DNA of 64,000 nucleotides from Plotosus lineatus (lineage: Eukaryota; Chordata; Actinopteri; Siluriformes; Plotosidae). Below are positions 31,667-41,922 of this stretch, one piece after another; position 1 is the stretch's first letter; the number at the start of each line of letters is the position of its first letter. The notes beneath the pieces are model-generated. The model was not told the DNA's origin and searched no databases. It was given only the letters and a program-made list of their open reading frames with translations. The translations under genes and the position numbers were made by a program. Location of the stretch: assembly GCA_024760905.1 (NCBI GenBank), contig CM045729.1, positions 47,047,080 through 47,111,079 on the forward strand. Direction: 5' to 3'.

Positions 31667-32904
31667 TTCTGTGGTTCTGGAAAGTCTCCAGGCTCGGTAA
31701 GGCCCAGAAGGTCCTGGGTCCTCTCACCGTCTCGGAATGCAAGAATCCCACGAGGTAAGGATCAGCGTTTTGGCCCATGCTGAAATCAGAGCGGAGGCCT
31801 CACTTTGTATGGAACCCACCCAAGCATGAACAATCATTTAACCTGCCCTCACCCCTGCAACCCACTTTCAATCCCATTTTTTTTAATTAATTAGCAGTGG
31901 TGCTGCTTTCTATCAGTGCTTCAATCTCTGGGTTGTTTCCATGCTGAGGCTCATTCAGGGGGAAGAGATTGGGCTAATGCTACGGTGAACCCTGCATCCT
32001 GTAGGTTATTACATTAAAGTCTGTCTGTGCTACATGGCAATCTAGTGCACTGTCTCTCAGTTTCATTGGACGAAGGGTCTAAAATTATGCTCTGTTATAA
32101 TGACATCAGTCACAATCACAAAAGTGAAATGTAGAACTGAGGCACTGAGATCAAAAACCCCATAAGTTCAGTCCCATCAGTGCCTCAACTGTTGATTGAG
32201 GGACAATCACATAAAGATGACAAATGTGGTTTTTAAATCACAGCTTTTTCAGAATATTTGGCAAAGCTCTCCTCTTAGTCTGGCAGCTGTCAATAATACA
32301 TCTGCACAGATAAGAATCTCTAGTCTCTGAAGCTGTGCCAGTCTGGCTGTTATGTTACCTGTCATTTCACAAAGCTTCACGTCTTTGCCAAGTATTCCAG
32401 AGTTGTGGCCAAAATGTGTTTTGAAGCTCTAGTTTTCAGATTAATCTCTTTGGAGATATTTTATTTGTTTAAATGTTGATGTTTTGAAACGGGTATCTGC
32501 ATCTAAATTTTAAGAAAGCCACCACTATACTGTATTCAGAATTACAAGATGGTAATCGTACTGGAAGATTTGAAAACGTAGGATGTTAAAACTTTAACAC
32601 ATTGTCTATGTAGAAATATTCATTTAAAAATATGAAGAAATTCAGATTTTATTCAAACTATTTGTAGAAGTGTGGAAGATACTACCTATGTCTAGTTATC
32701 TTTTGTTAGAATACAACTTTACACAAGGTTGCATGCAAGCTGTTAGAAAATTCTTTCGTTCTCAGATGGTAATTGCAGGTTTGACCATGCTATGAATACT
32801 TTTTTACCAGATCTGCATAACATAAATACATTATTGTACAGCTTAATTTTGGAAACACTCTAGGTTTATTGATCAACATGGGCAACAATACATAATATAT
32901 AATT
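31665..32904. other. Unique sequence, best candidate regulatory block of the window
   Basis: No transposon or SINE over 1.2 kb, which is unusual here. The stretch 31740-32420 has balanced composition with homeodomain-like TTAATTAATTAGCAGTGG (near 31880), GGCAGCTGTCAATAATAC (near 32283) and CACAGATAAGAATC (near 32305). No reading frame. Regulatory function is inference. Confidence 0.35.
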
Positions 32905-33150
32905 CATTCATTCAGCTGACACTGGAGGAAGGCAATCTGAAGAGTTCACCAGACCATTGCAGGGCCAACCCACACACAATCATTCACAGTCACATCCACA
33001 CCTAGTCATTAGATTGTCAGTGGAAACCAGAGTAACTGGAGAAAACCCACACACTCACAGGAAGAACATAGAAACTCCACACAGAAACGTCCGAGCCTGG
33101 GAATCAAACCCAGGACCTTCTTGCAGTGAGGCAGACATGCTAACCATAAT
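32905..33150 (-). repeat. V-SINE, antisense (V7)
   Basis: Minus-strand order: head (TTAGCATGTCTGCCTCACTG near 33140), B-box-like GGGTTTGATTCCC near 33110, central block, decayed body and an L2-like tail to a GAATGAATT end at 32905. Confidence 0.82.
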
Positions 33151-33850
33151 ATACAATTCTTTCTACAACACAGCATCTTTATAATAAACAGTAAACAAGG
33201 GAATAGTTGGTCATATAATTCTGTACAATTCTGAAAATCAGTACTGGTATAAAAGAAAATAAGATATCACAACAATTAATTTCCATCAATCCAAACGTGC
33301 AGTTATTCACCTGTTCCTTAAAACTACGGTGTAAGAAATGGGCAGAAACCTTTACCACAGTAACCCTGACCACATACCCCTAACCCTGTTTTAACACGTC
33401 ATATCTCCGGCAGATTTGAGTAAGGAAAAGAATGTTATTGTCAAAAAGAAATGGCACAGAATTTATTCTTGTTCTGTATTTTGTTGAAACGGAGACACTA
33501 GTGAGAAGAGTTTCAACCTGCACATGCATGCAATGATCTATGAATGCTTGATTGGTTGGTTAATGCTAATTCTCATGTGCCGTTTTTCTCTGTTTGTGTG
33601 AACAAGTTGAAATCCCATATCTTCAAACAATGTGGTATTTTAGAAAATTGCTCATTTGGCTTTTGCGCAGATACGATCTGATGAATCAACATCCTGCCTC
33701 TGTTCTTGCTGTTTACTTCTCTTGGTGGTTAGGGTAGAAGCAGCGTGACTGAGTATCGTGCAGGCTATGCTCTCCAGTGGCTTTCTGAATAGACTGCTTG
33801 GGTGGCCAAAAGACTAAATTATGCAGTCTGGTCAGCTGTGGAAGACTTCC

Positions 33851-33852
<2 letters not shown>
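33151..33852. other. Unique sequence, nothing recognised
   Basis: No repeat or gene identified. Confidence 0.4.

Positions 33853-33899
<47 letters not shown>
33853..33899. repeat. (CA)n microsatellite
   Basis: About 46 bases of CA repeat. Confidence 0.95.
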
Positions 33900-33901
<2 letters not shown>

Positions 33902-35213
33902 ATCTCGTCCTCAGCAATGAGGTGAAAAAAAACCCAATGCTACCATTTACTGGACCCAATGTTACCACACGGAGTCGTGCTAAAACAGAAGCGATTCAGC
34001 TTTTAACTGAACATGGAAATCACAAATAATTCAGAAAGAAATACTGCAACTAATTATGAGTCTATTTAGTGTAATAATATTAAGTTAGCATATTAACTAG
34101 GGAATAATATAGGGGTGTGGTGTTACATGAACGTTATCTATAATAGGATGGTATAATGCTGTTTCCACCCTGAAATTGCTCATGTTTTCTGCATCATAAT
34201 CTCCCAAAATATTTTTATTCCTCTTGTACTAAAGCATATCCAAAGATTATAAATTCTTATTAAAAAATCTTATTGTTGTTTTAAAGTTTGAACACCCCAG
34301 ATCGTTTCCACAAGTGATAAATAAACATCTCCCTACAAAGACCTTCACTGCATTTAAAGGTTTCCTTTAATAAATAGCACAACATTTAAATATGTTTATT
34401 AGTAGGCTTCAGTAATATAGCATACACACCATGAGAATTAACTTTCTATAGAAACATTACAAGGAAAGACTTAATGTTAACCTTTGATGTGATGTGAGCA
34501 GTTCTGTCGATATCACCATTAAAGCTGATATGAAATTAATCAACACCAAGACAAGCAGAACTTTCAAGCATGCTGCCAATGGTTTGTTTCCATATTTAGA
34601 CATGTACAATGACATAAATAATTTTATATTTTTACTACAACAATGTTGATCCATTTCATCAGCCAATGAGTATAGCAAAAAGCAAACAAACAAGAAAACT
34701 ATGCTGTCAAAATAATATGTTAATTTACATTAATTAATCACAGAAAAAACATTAAAATTACTCTGATTAATCACATTCCATGGTGCCCTTTGACCCAAAT
34801 CTGTTCTGGTCACAGTGCCTTTGTGAAATGAAGGAAGCAGATGAGAATATGCTGCTAGGCCAAGTCAATGGAATATTTATGTTCTGATGGCCAAAACCCC
34901 AAATGACTCCTTGCTCCTCAAACATGTACACTATATAAAGTACAAAAGTAATGACTATATAGTGAAATATTGTATTCACGCACTGCATAAAAGTTAAGTT
35001 TCCATTATGGGTTTTGTGAGTTGTTACTGCACTCATATTTTCTTTAAAAAATAAATACTGGAAATTCTGGGAGACACATTGTTTGCTAAAAAGGATAAAA
35101 GGATTTTGTCATTTGAATGTTCACCTCCACAAGGAAAAAAAAAAAAAAGCTTGACTGATTTGGGAGGAAATTAGGATTTATATTTATTTGCATTGGGAAT
35201 GTAAGTATATGCG
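33900..35213. other. AT-rich unique sequence, nothing recognised
   Basis: No element boundary or gene identified across 1.3 kb. Confidence 0.4.
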
Positions 35214-35704
35214 GTGGGACCAGTGGCGTAGTGGTTAGGACGATGCGCTTATGATCGGGAGGTTGTGTGTTCAAATCCCAGTGAGACCCCCACTGTGCTA
35301 AGACCCCTGGATAAGGTCTCAACTACAAGTGTGCCTCTGTTCACTCAGCAGTATATATGGGTACCAGTAAATATACTAGTCCTTCTCAAAAAATTAGCAT
35401 ATTGTGATAAAGTTCATTATTTTCTGTAATGTACTGATAAAAATGAAACTTTCATATATTTTTGATTCATTGCACACCAACTGAAATATTTCAGGTCTTT
35501 TATTGTTTTAAGACTGATGATTTTGGCATACAGCTCATGAAAACCCAAAATTCCTATCTCAAAAAATTAGCATATCATGAAAAGCTACTCTAAACGAGCT
35601 ATTAACCTAATCATCTGAATCAACCAATTAACTCTAAACACCTGCAAAAGATTCCTGAGGCTTTTAAAAGCTCCCAGCCTGGTTCATCACTCAAAACCGC
35701 AATC

Positions 35705-36648
35705 ATGGGTAAGACTGCCGACCTGACTGCTGTCCAGAAGGCCATCATTGACACCCTCAAGCAAGAGGGTAAGACACAGAAAGAAATCTCTGAGCGAATA
35801 GGCTGTTCACAGAGTGCTGTATCAAGGCACCTCAGTGGGACATCTGTGGGGAGGAAAAAGTGTGGTAGAAAACGCTGCACAACCAGAAGAGGTGACCGGA
35901 CCCTGAGGAAGATTGTGGAGAAGGGCCGATTCCAGACCTTGGGGGACCTGTGGAAGCAGTGGACTGGGCTACAGGTGCCGCATTCCCCAGGTCAAGCCAT
36001 TTTTGAAACAGAAACAGTGGCAGAAGCGCCTGACCTGGGCTACAGAGAAGCAGCACTGGACTGTTGCTCAGTGGTCCAAAGTACTTTTTTTGGACGAAAG
36101 CAAATTTTGCATGTCATTCAGAAATCAAGGTGCCAGAGTCTGGAGGAAGACTGGGGAGAAGGAAATGCCAAAATGCCTGAAGTCCAGTGTCAAGTCTCCA
36201 CAGTCAGTGATGGTCTGGGGTGCCATGTCAGCTGCTGGTGTTGGTCCACTGTGTTTTATCAAGGGCAGGGTCAATGCAGCTAGCTATCAGGAGATTTTGG
36301 AGCACTTCATGCTTCCATCTGCTGAAAAGCTTTATGGAGATGAAGATTTTCATTTTTCAGAATGACCCTCACAGTGCCAAAACCACTGGTAAATGGTTTA
36401 CTGACCATGGTATTACTGTGCTCAATTGGCCTGCCAACTCTCCTGACCTGAACCCCATAGAGAATCTATGGAATATTGTGAAGAGAAAGTTGAGAGACAC
36501 CAGACCCAACACTGTGGATGAGCTTAAGGCCGCTATCGAAGCATCCTGGGCCTCCATAACACCTCAGCAGTGCCACGGGCTGATTGCCTCCATGCCACGC
36601 CGCATTGAAGCAGTCATTTCTGCAAAAGGATTCCCGACCAAGTATTGA
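35705..36648 (+). pseudogene. Tc1 transposase (Tc1-a1), frameshifted
   Basis: The enzyme would bind the inverted repeats and cut at TA. The ATG at 35705 starts MGKTADLTAVQKAIIDTLKQ with a first HTH through residue ~50 (SERIGCSQSAVSRHLSG), a GRKKCGRKRC linker and a second HTH (TLRKIVEKGRFQTLGDL). The frame shifts near 35970-35985 and again near 36360. The first catalytic Asp is at 36093 (FLDESKF, with Leu where copy 2 has Ser). The second Asp is at 36364 and the Glu at 36460 in NPIENLW. Nine bases (3 codons) after the second Asp are lost compared with the 61-kb copy, so the D34E spacing is broken. The stop is at 36646. The full family length is about 310-340 residues. Confidence 0.92.
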
Positions 36649-36905
36649 GTGCATAACTGAACATAATTATTTGAAGGTTGACTTTTTTTTGTCTTAAAAA
36701 CGTTTTTTTTATTGGTCGGATGAAATATGCTAATTATTTGAGATAGGAATTTTGGGTTTTCATGAGCTGTATGCCAAAATCATCAGTATTAAAACAATAA
36801 AAGACCTGACATATTTCACTTGGTGTGCAATGAATCTAAAATATATGAAAGTGTAATTCTTATCAGTACATTACAGAAAATAATGAACTTTATCACAATA
36901 TGCTA

Positions 36906-37252
36906 CGGGGCAGTGGTGGTCTAGTGGTATAGGGCGCTGGATTGCTGATCCAAAGGTTGGGGGTTCGAGTCCCACTCTCCACAAGGTTGTCACTGTCCCC
37001 CCCAGTGCAGCTAACTGGGTTATCAAAGGCTGGCCATGTCTCTCACTGTCTATGGTGTGAGGAATGTAAAAGAACCATTGCTGACTTTCGACAAGAGTAG
37101 GCTGCAAAGCCGTCAGCGTGTTTCCGCCCTGCGATGGCCTGGCGAGCTGTCCAGGGTGTACTCTGCCCTCGCCTGAAGTTGGCTGGGATGGGCACCAGCC
37201 TCCCCGTGACCCAAATTAGGATTAAGCGGGTACAGAAAATGAACTAAACTGA
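36906..37252 (+). mobile_element. SINE-Y with L2-like tail (Y7), full length
   Basis: Complete element with the shared head and body, the hinge (GTCAGCGTGTTTCCGCCCTG) and the L2-like tail (GAGCTGTCCAGGGTGTACTC, TTGGCTGGGATGGGCACC, AAATTAGGATTAAGCGGG). The target ACAATATGCTA is duplicated exactly at 36895-36905 and 37253-37263, inside the right inverted repeat of the Tc1 element. This is the reference copy for the L-tailed subfamily. Confidence 0.95.
36917..36972 (+). promoter_or_regulatory. RNA polymerase III internal promoter of Y7
   Basis: A box TGGTCTAGTGG at 36917-36927 and B box GGTTCGAGTCC at 36962-36972, both close to the tRNA consensus, with standard spacing. Confidence 0.85.
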
Positions 37253-37663
37253 ACAATATGCTAATTTTTTGAGAAGGACTAGTATACTGGGTAGGTAACC
37301 TGTGATGGACTAGCGTCCCATCCAGGAGGAGTTGTACTCCTAGTTGCTTCACGCTATGGAAACCAAGGATAAGCACCGGCCTGATGAGCCACTACGCTCA
37401 GGTGTAAAAAGCCAAACGGACTTTACCTACCATATATATTTAGACATATGTGTGTATATGTGTATACAGAGGCTCCCTGACTTACGTTCATTCATTTTAC
37501 GTATTTTTTGATTTTACAGGTTTTTTTTTTAAATTATGTCAAATTTTGAGTTGAACGTGCCCCTCCTTCTTCCAAGTTCACTGCGTTACCCTTGTGTTAA
37601 GACGTCGTCTCTGTGATCTTTGTGTTTACACTGTTTTGTGGACTTTTGTAGCCCTACGCAAAT

Positions 37664-38238
37664 ATGGTTGGTCAGAAGCATAAGCCTACTAGTGATAGTG
37701 TTAACCAAAAAAAGCGGCAAGCCATCTCATTAGAAACGAAGATGGCTATCATCAAGAAAATTGTTCATTCAGTTCATTTTCTGTAACCGCTTGATCCCAA
37801 TTAGGGTCGCGGGGAGGCTGGCGCCAATCCCAGCCAACTCCAAGCAAGGGCAGAGTACACCCTGGACAACTCGCCAGGCCATCACAGGGCAGAAACATGC
37901 TGATGGCTTTGCAGCCTACTCTTGTCGAAAGTCAGCAATGGTTCTTTTACATGCCTCACACCATTGACAGTGCGAGACATGGCCGGCCTTTTGATAACCC
38001 ACTTAGCTGCACTGGGGGAGACAGTGACAACCTTGTGGAAAGTGGGACTCGAACCCCCAATCTTAGGATCAGTGATCCAGCGCCCTATACCACTAGACCA
38101 CCACTGCCCCTCAAGAAAATTGATGCTGATGAAAAACATGTGAATGTTGCACGTTTCTTTCAAATGGCTCTGTCGACCATCGGAACCATCTACAAGCAGA
38201 GAGATCGCATCACAGAGCATGTTAAAGGTTATATTTGA
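37664..38238 (+). pseudogene. CENP-B-like HTH fragment of Tigger transposase, split by SINE-Y
   Basis: From the ATG at 37664 the frame gives QKHKPTSDSVNQKKRQAISL and then a helix-turn-helix start, broken at 37763 by an antisense SINE. It resumes at 38111 with KKIDADEKHVNVARFFQMAL, STIGTIYKQRDRITEHVKGY and a stop at 38236. This covers both HTH helices of the CENP-B-type domain, longer than in C1, which lost the middle. The catalytic DDE domain is absent, as in the rest of family C, so the fragment could at most have bound the element ends. Confidence 0.85.
37764..38110 (-). mobile_element. SINE-Y with L2-like tail (Y8), full length, antisense
   Basis: On the minus strand it has the complete head (GGGGCAGTGGTGGTCTAGTG), body, hinge and L2-like tail. 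The target TCAAGAAAATTG is duplicated at 37752-37763 and 38111-38122. It is the same length (347 bases) and type as Y7, 500 bases away, in the opposite orientation. Confidence 0.95.
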
Positions 38239-38584
38239 TCCTGTATTTGATATTTGATGAGTGAATTTGATTAAAATTTATCTATTTGAAATTATTTTGC
38301 TTGAATTTAATTTATTTGAAATTAATGTTTTTTTATTTTTTGTTTTTTTATATTATTTGATATATTTGATATTATTTTACAATGTTGTGCTTATAATAAT
38401 TGATTTAGGGGTGTTTTATGAGATACGGTAATGGTATTTATGCATATATAGTACAGTATGAACGTCATGTGTCACTGGAACATAGAGTAACAACTTATGT
38501 TTTTTTTTTCAGCTTATGTTCAGCCGTCCGGAACTTAACTAAAATGTAAGTTGGGGAGTGTCTGTATATGTATGTATATATACA

Positions 38585-39035
38585 CAGGGATCCCTTGCTA
38601 CTTCATGCATTTTTTTAAAAAATATTCATCGAATTAAAAAAGGAAATTTGAGAAAGAATAGGGGAAAAAGTGAAGAAAAATTCCGCAAAACAAGGCCAAT
38701 TATGCCAAAAAAAAAAAATACCCCAAACAAACAAAAACAAAAAACAACCAAAACCTCCCCATCAAAACTACTTACATTTTTATGTGAGGTGTGCATCTGA
38801 GTGCGTGTGCACGCGCGTCTATATGTGTGTTCTAATTTATTTACATCTTATACATTATTTTTGAATGTTTAATTGTTATTATAAGCATTTATAGCATTGA
38901 ATATGTATTTATTGATATTATATACACATATACATGTACGTATACGTCAGTCAGGGAGTTTGATCCTATTTCGCGGAATTTGGCGGTCGGGGGGGATCTT
39001 GGTCCCAAGTAACCACGGAAAGTGAGGGATCCTTG
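38585..39035 (-). mobile_element. Family-A transposon (A3), reversed orientation
   Basis: The left end CAGGGATCCCTTGCTACTTC corresponds to the right end of A1, and the right part (AACCACGGAAAGTGAGGGAT) to the left end of A1, with a TA at 39036. It has the usual AT-rich inside. Confidence 0.82.

Positions 39036-39036
<1 letters not shown>

Positions 39037-39099
<63 letters not shown>
39037..39099. repeat. (TA)n-(CA)n microsatellite
   Basis: TA followed by CA repeats at the target TA of A3. Confidence 0.95.
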
Positions 39100-39103
<4 letters not shown>

Positions 39104-40153
39104 TATAGGTCAGGTTGTTCCTGCTACAGGTATCATGCTATCCTGTGTTACCTACAGCATGCAGAGAAGAAAAACTCTGGCAAAAACTGTTGCTGCCTTG
39201 TGGCTAATATTTCTTTAGAGAAAAAGCTTCAGGAGTTTACCTCAAGGAAAAATCTGTAGCTGGAGTCCCATGGGCAGTTCGTTGTTGTAATCATTCTTGT
39301 TCTGGCAACTCCTGCGACATCCATGGCCCTGGACGGAACGGCAGGGCCGGTATAGTCCGGGGCAGTTGACGTCTAAGGAGTTGCCGTACCAGCCCGGCTG
39401 TTCCGTCTGGACCAGTCATCACCATAGAGAGGGGGGTCCTGCTAACTGGGCAAAAGCTGGTCCTCCATATCCCCCAGCCTTGGTTTGTGCCCTGGAGAGG
39501 ACACTCCAGCTTTGCCTCACAGCATCGAACCAATACGGAAAGCAGCAGTTACCGGTTATAAGCCACAATGCTTGATTGGCATAGAGCGTGGTGCCAGGAG
39601 TTGCTTTCGTCAGTGAGAGGAATCTTCGGACAGTTACCACCTGCCTAAGCCGGGCAGCCCCCCCGGTCAATAAGGTGCTGTCTCGCCACGGTCTGTCTTC
39701 CTCATTGGGTGCATGGGGATGAGGTAACAACCGACAAGCAGACTGCAACCTGCACCAAGCAAGAGAATAAGAACAAACAAAAGCAAGAGACCAGCTCTTA
39801 AATTGGGGCCCTAGAATGTCCGCACCATGACCACCAAACTTGATGATCTCCAGAACATGAGTGATGCAAGAAAGACTGCCGTCATCATTGCTGAGCTTCT
39901 GCGATCACTGCCTTGCAGGAGACTTGTCTAGCAGACTCTGGAAGGCTGAAAGAAAAGGACCTCTTTTTCTGGAAAGGAAAGAGCGCTGAGCATCGTAGAG
40001 AACACGGGGTGGGCTTCACAGTCAGGAACACCTTGTTGAATATGGTTGAATCAGGCAACAAGGGATGTGAACAACAGCTGACTCTCTGCCTGTACACCTC
40101 GGATGATCCAGTCTCCCTCATCAGTGCCTACGCCCCTACTCTGACATCAACAC

Positions 40154-40346
40154 GGCGGCGTAGTGGTTAGAACGTCCGCCTCACAGTAAGAAGGCTTGGG
40201 TTGATTCCCGGTTTGGAGTTTCTGTGTGGAGTTTGCATGCTCTCCCCGTGCCTGCATGGGTTTCCTCTGGGTACTCCGGTTTCCTCCCACAGTCCAAAAA
40301 CATGCACAGTAGGTTAATTGGCCATTCTAAATTGTCCGTAGGTTCG
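40154..40346 (+). repeat. V-SINE head and core, first half of a SINE pair (V8)
   Basis: Starts exactly at the end of the target copy CATCAACAC (40145-40153) with a tRNA-like head (GGCGTAGTGGTTAGAACG) and the well-kept central block (AGTTTGCATGCTCTCCCCGT, TACTCCGGTTTCCTCCCACA), then AATTGGCCATTCTAAATTG. The L2-like tail of a normal V-SINE is absent and unrelated sequence (AAGGCAATGGCAAAACCACT) follows. Confidence 0.85.
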
Positions 40347-40416
40347 TACTGTGCAGAAGGCAATGGCAAAACCACTGCACTATCCTTGCCAAGAAAACCT
40401 CCATGAAGATGAGCAC

Positions 40417-40710
40417 GTGCACGGTGGTATAATGGTTAGCTTGCTGGCCTGTGGCCGGGTTTGAATCCAGGTAGAGACACCAAAAATTTGTGACCTGAGT
40501 CTGAAGCTGTGTTGTGTCCCTGGGCAAGGCACTTAATCCACATTGCACTCAGTCCACCCAGCTGATAAATGGGTACCTGAATAATAGGATGTATGGACCT
40601 ATATGGTCTCGCTTGGTGCTTAGTAACAGCCTTGAAATACATTCCTGCAGAGTAATAATGTACAGCCAGTGAGCAGCTCTAAGCTTGATACAAGGCTTAA
40701 AAATTGTCAT
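40417..40710 (+). repeat. tRNA-derived SINE-U, second half of a SINE pair
   Basis: A box TGGTATAATGG (40433-40443) and B box GGGTTTGAATCC (40457-40468), then GGGCAAGGCACTTAATCC, AAATGGGTACCTGAATAATA and a tail to TTAAAAATTGT. The second target copy CATCAACAC follows at 40711-40719, so V8, a linker and SINE-U together lie between one pair of target copies. Confidence 0.82.
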
Positions 40711-41630
40711 CATCAACACCTGAGGCTAAAGATGAATTCTACTCCAACTTGAATGTCATCATCAAGAACATCCCCAACAAAGAACAACTCATCCTTTTGG
40801 GTGACTTTAATGCCAGAGTGGGTGCTAACCGAGACTCCTGGCCCTCCTGCCTTGGTTCCTTTGGAGTTGGCAAGGTCAACGACAACGGACAGCATCTACT
40901 AGAGTTTTGCTCTTACCACGGCTTGTGTGTGAGCAACACCTTCTTCCAGACGAAGCTACAACACTGGGTATCCTGGTCTTATCCATGCTCAAAACACTGG
41001 CACCAGCTTGACATAATCATCGTCAGGCGCACAAGCCTCAAGCACGTGCTTCTTACCCACACCTGTCACACGGACCACTCTCTTGTATGCTGCAAGATCC
41101 ATCTGAAACCAAAGACACTTCACCGCACCGAGCCTCAAGGGAAGCCTCGCATCAACACCATCAAGATGCAACAAAAAGCAAAGATTGAGGAATTTGCAAA
41201 GACCTTCAAAGAAGCCATCTCCACAAAAAATTCTCAAAGTACAGCATCAGACACCTGGATCCATCTACAAGACATGCATCAGCACTAGCCATCTTTGGAA
41301 AGAAGACCTCCCGGAGCTCTGACTGGTTTGATGCAAAGTCCGCAGAGATGACCCTCATCATAGAAGCAAAACACGTGGCCCTTGCTGAATATAAGCATTC
41401 TCCAAGCCAAAAGACCCTTAAGACATTAAGAACAACTCAGAGCAAGGCTCAACAGACAGCAAGGAAATGTGCCAACGAGTACTGGCAGGAGCTCAGTCGT
41501 GATATCCAGACTGCAGCGGACACAGGTAACATCAGAGGCATGTACGATAGCATCACAAAAGCTCTCGGACCCACTCAGACCAAAACAGCACCCCTCAAAA
41601 CAAATGAAGCGATGGGTAGAGCATTTTTAT

Positions 41631-41922
41631 CTTTAATCAACCACATCTACCCCACTGACTGTAAACCATATCAACCCATATACTCTGCCCTCAGATACAT
41701 TACACTTTAATATAGGCCAGTCTATAAAGTTGCTCCATTCTTTTCTTTTATTGTTTATTAATTTATACTATTTATGTATCTATTTATTTATTTACTTATA
41801 TATGTATGTGTGTATGTTTGTATATGTATCTATTTTTGCACCCCCTACTGATAGTACCTCAAGAGCCTGTAACAGTGAATTTCTCCATTGTGAGATTAAT
41901 AAAGCTGTATCTTATCTTATCT
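41631..41922 (+). mobile_element. LINE-K 3' UTR insertion (K2) in LINE-Q
   Basis: CTTTAATCAACCACATCTAC to the (TATCT)n end matches, in reverse complement, the 3' UTR of LINE-K at 58863-59160 with few differences. Only the 3' UTR was inserted. LINE-Q coding resumes after it (GAGAGAACAATGTTGTTGAC). Confidence 0.92.

Larger units (their letters stand above)
35376..37282 (+). mobile_element. Tc1-type transposon, long inverted repeats (Tc1-a1)
   Basis: The ends are CTAGTCCTTCTCAAAAAATT and its inverse, beside TA at 35374-35375 and 37283-37284. The inverted repeats are about 200 bases, with a second copy of the CTCAAAAAATTAGCATAT motif inside (about 35559), an IR/DR-style layout. A SINE-Y interrupts the right repeat at 36906. 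Without it the element is about 1.55 kb, the usual Tc1 length. Confidence 0.93.
35214..37430 (+). repeat. tRNA-derived SINE-X (X1), split by a Tc1 transposon
   Basis: First half at 35214-35375: A box TGGCGTAGTGG (35224-35234), B box GTGTTCAAATCC (35268-35279), then GCTAAGACCCCTGGATAAGG and TATGGGTACCAGTAAATA. Second half at 37283-37430: GTAACCTGTGATGGACTAGC, GGAGGAGTTGTACTCCTAGT and GTGTAAAAAGCCAAACGGAC. The uninterrupted antisense copy at 50510-50787 has both halves contiguous, which proves the split. Confidence 0.85.
37467..38564 (+). mobile_element. Family-C Tigger/pogo-like transposon (C2) with a SINE inside
   Basis: The left end CAGAGGCTCCCTGACTTACG and the inverted right end GTAAGTTGGGGAGTGTCTG are next to TA. 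It is collinear with C1 apart from the SINE-Y at 37764-38110. Without the SINE it is about 740 bases. Confidence 0.9.

Noticed and set aside
36906..36980. tRNA gene, because A and B boxes are near perfect
   Set aside because: It does not fold as a full tRNA, and the same head recurs in many dispersed copies with target duplications. It is a SINE head. The same holds for the heads of SINE-X, U, W and Z.
39297..39748. Overlapping frames of about 90-110 codons on both strands as an extra gene
   Set aside because: They lie in the GC-rich 5' UTR of LINE-Q, where long chance frames are expected.
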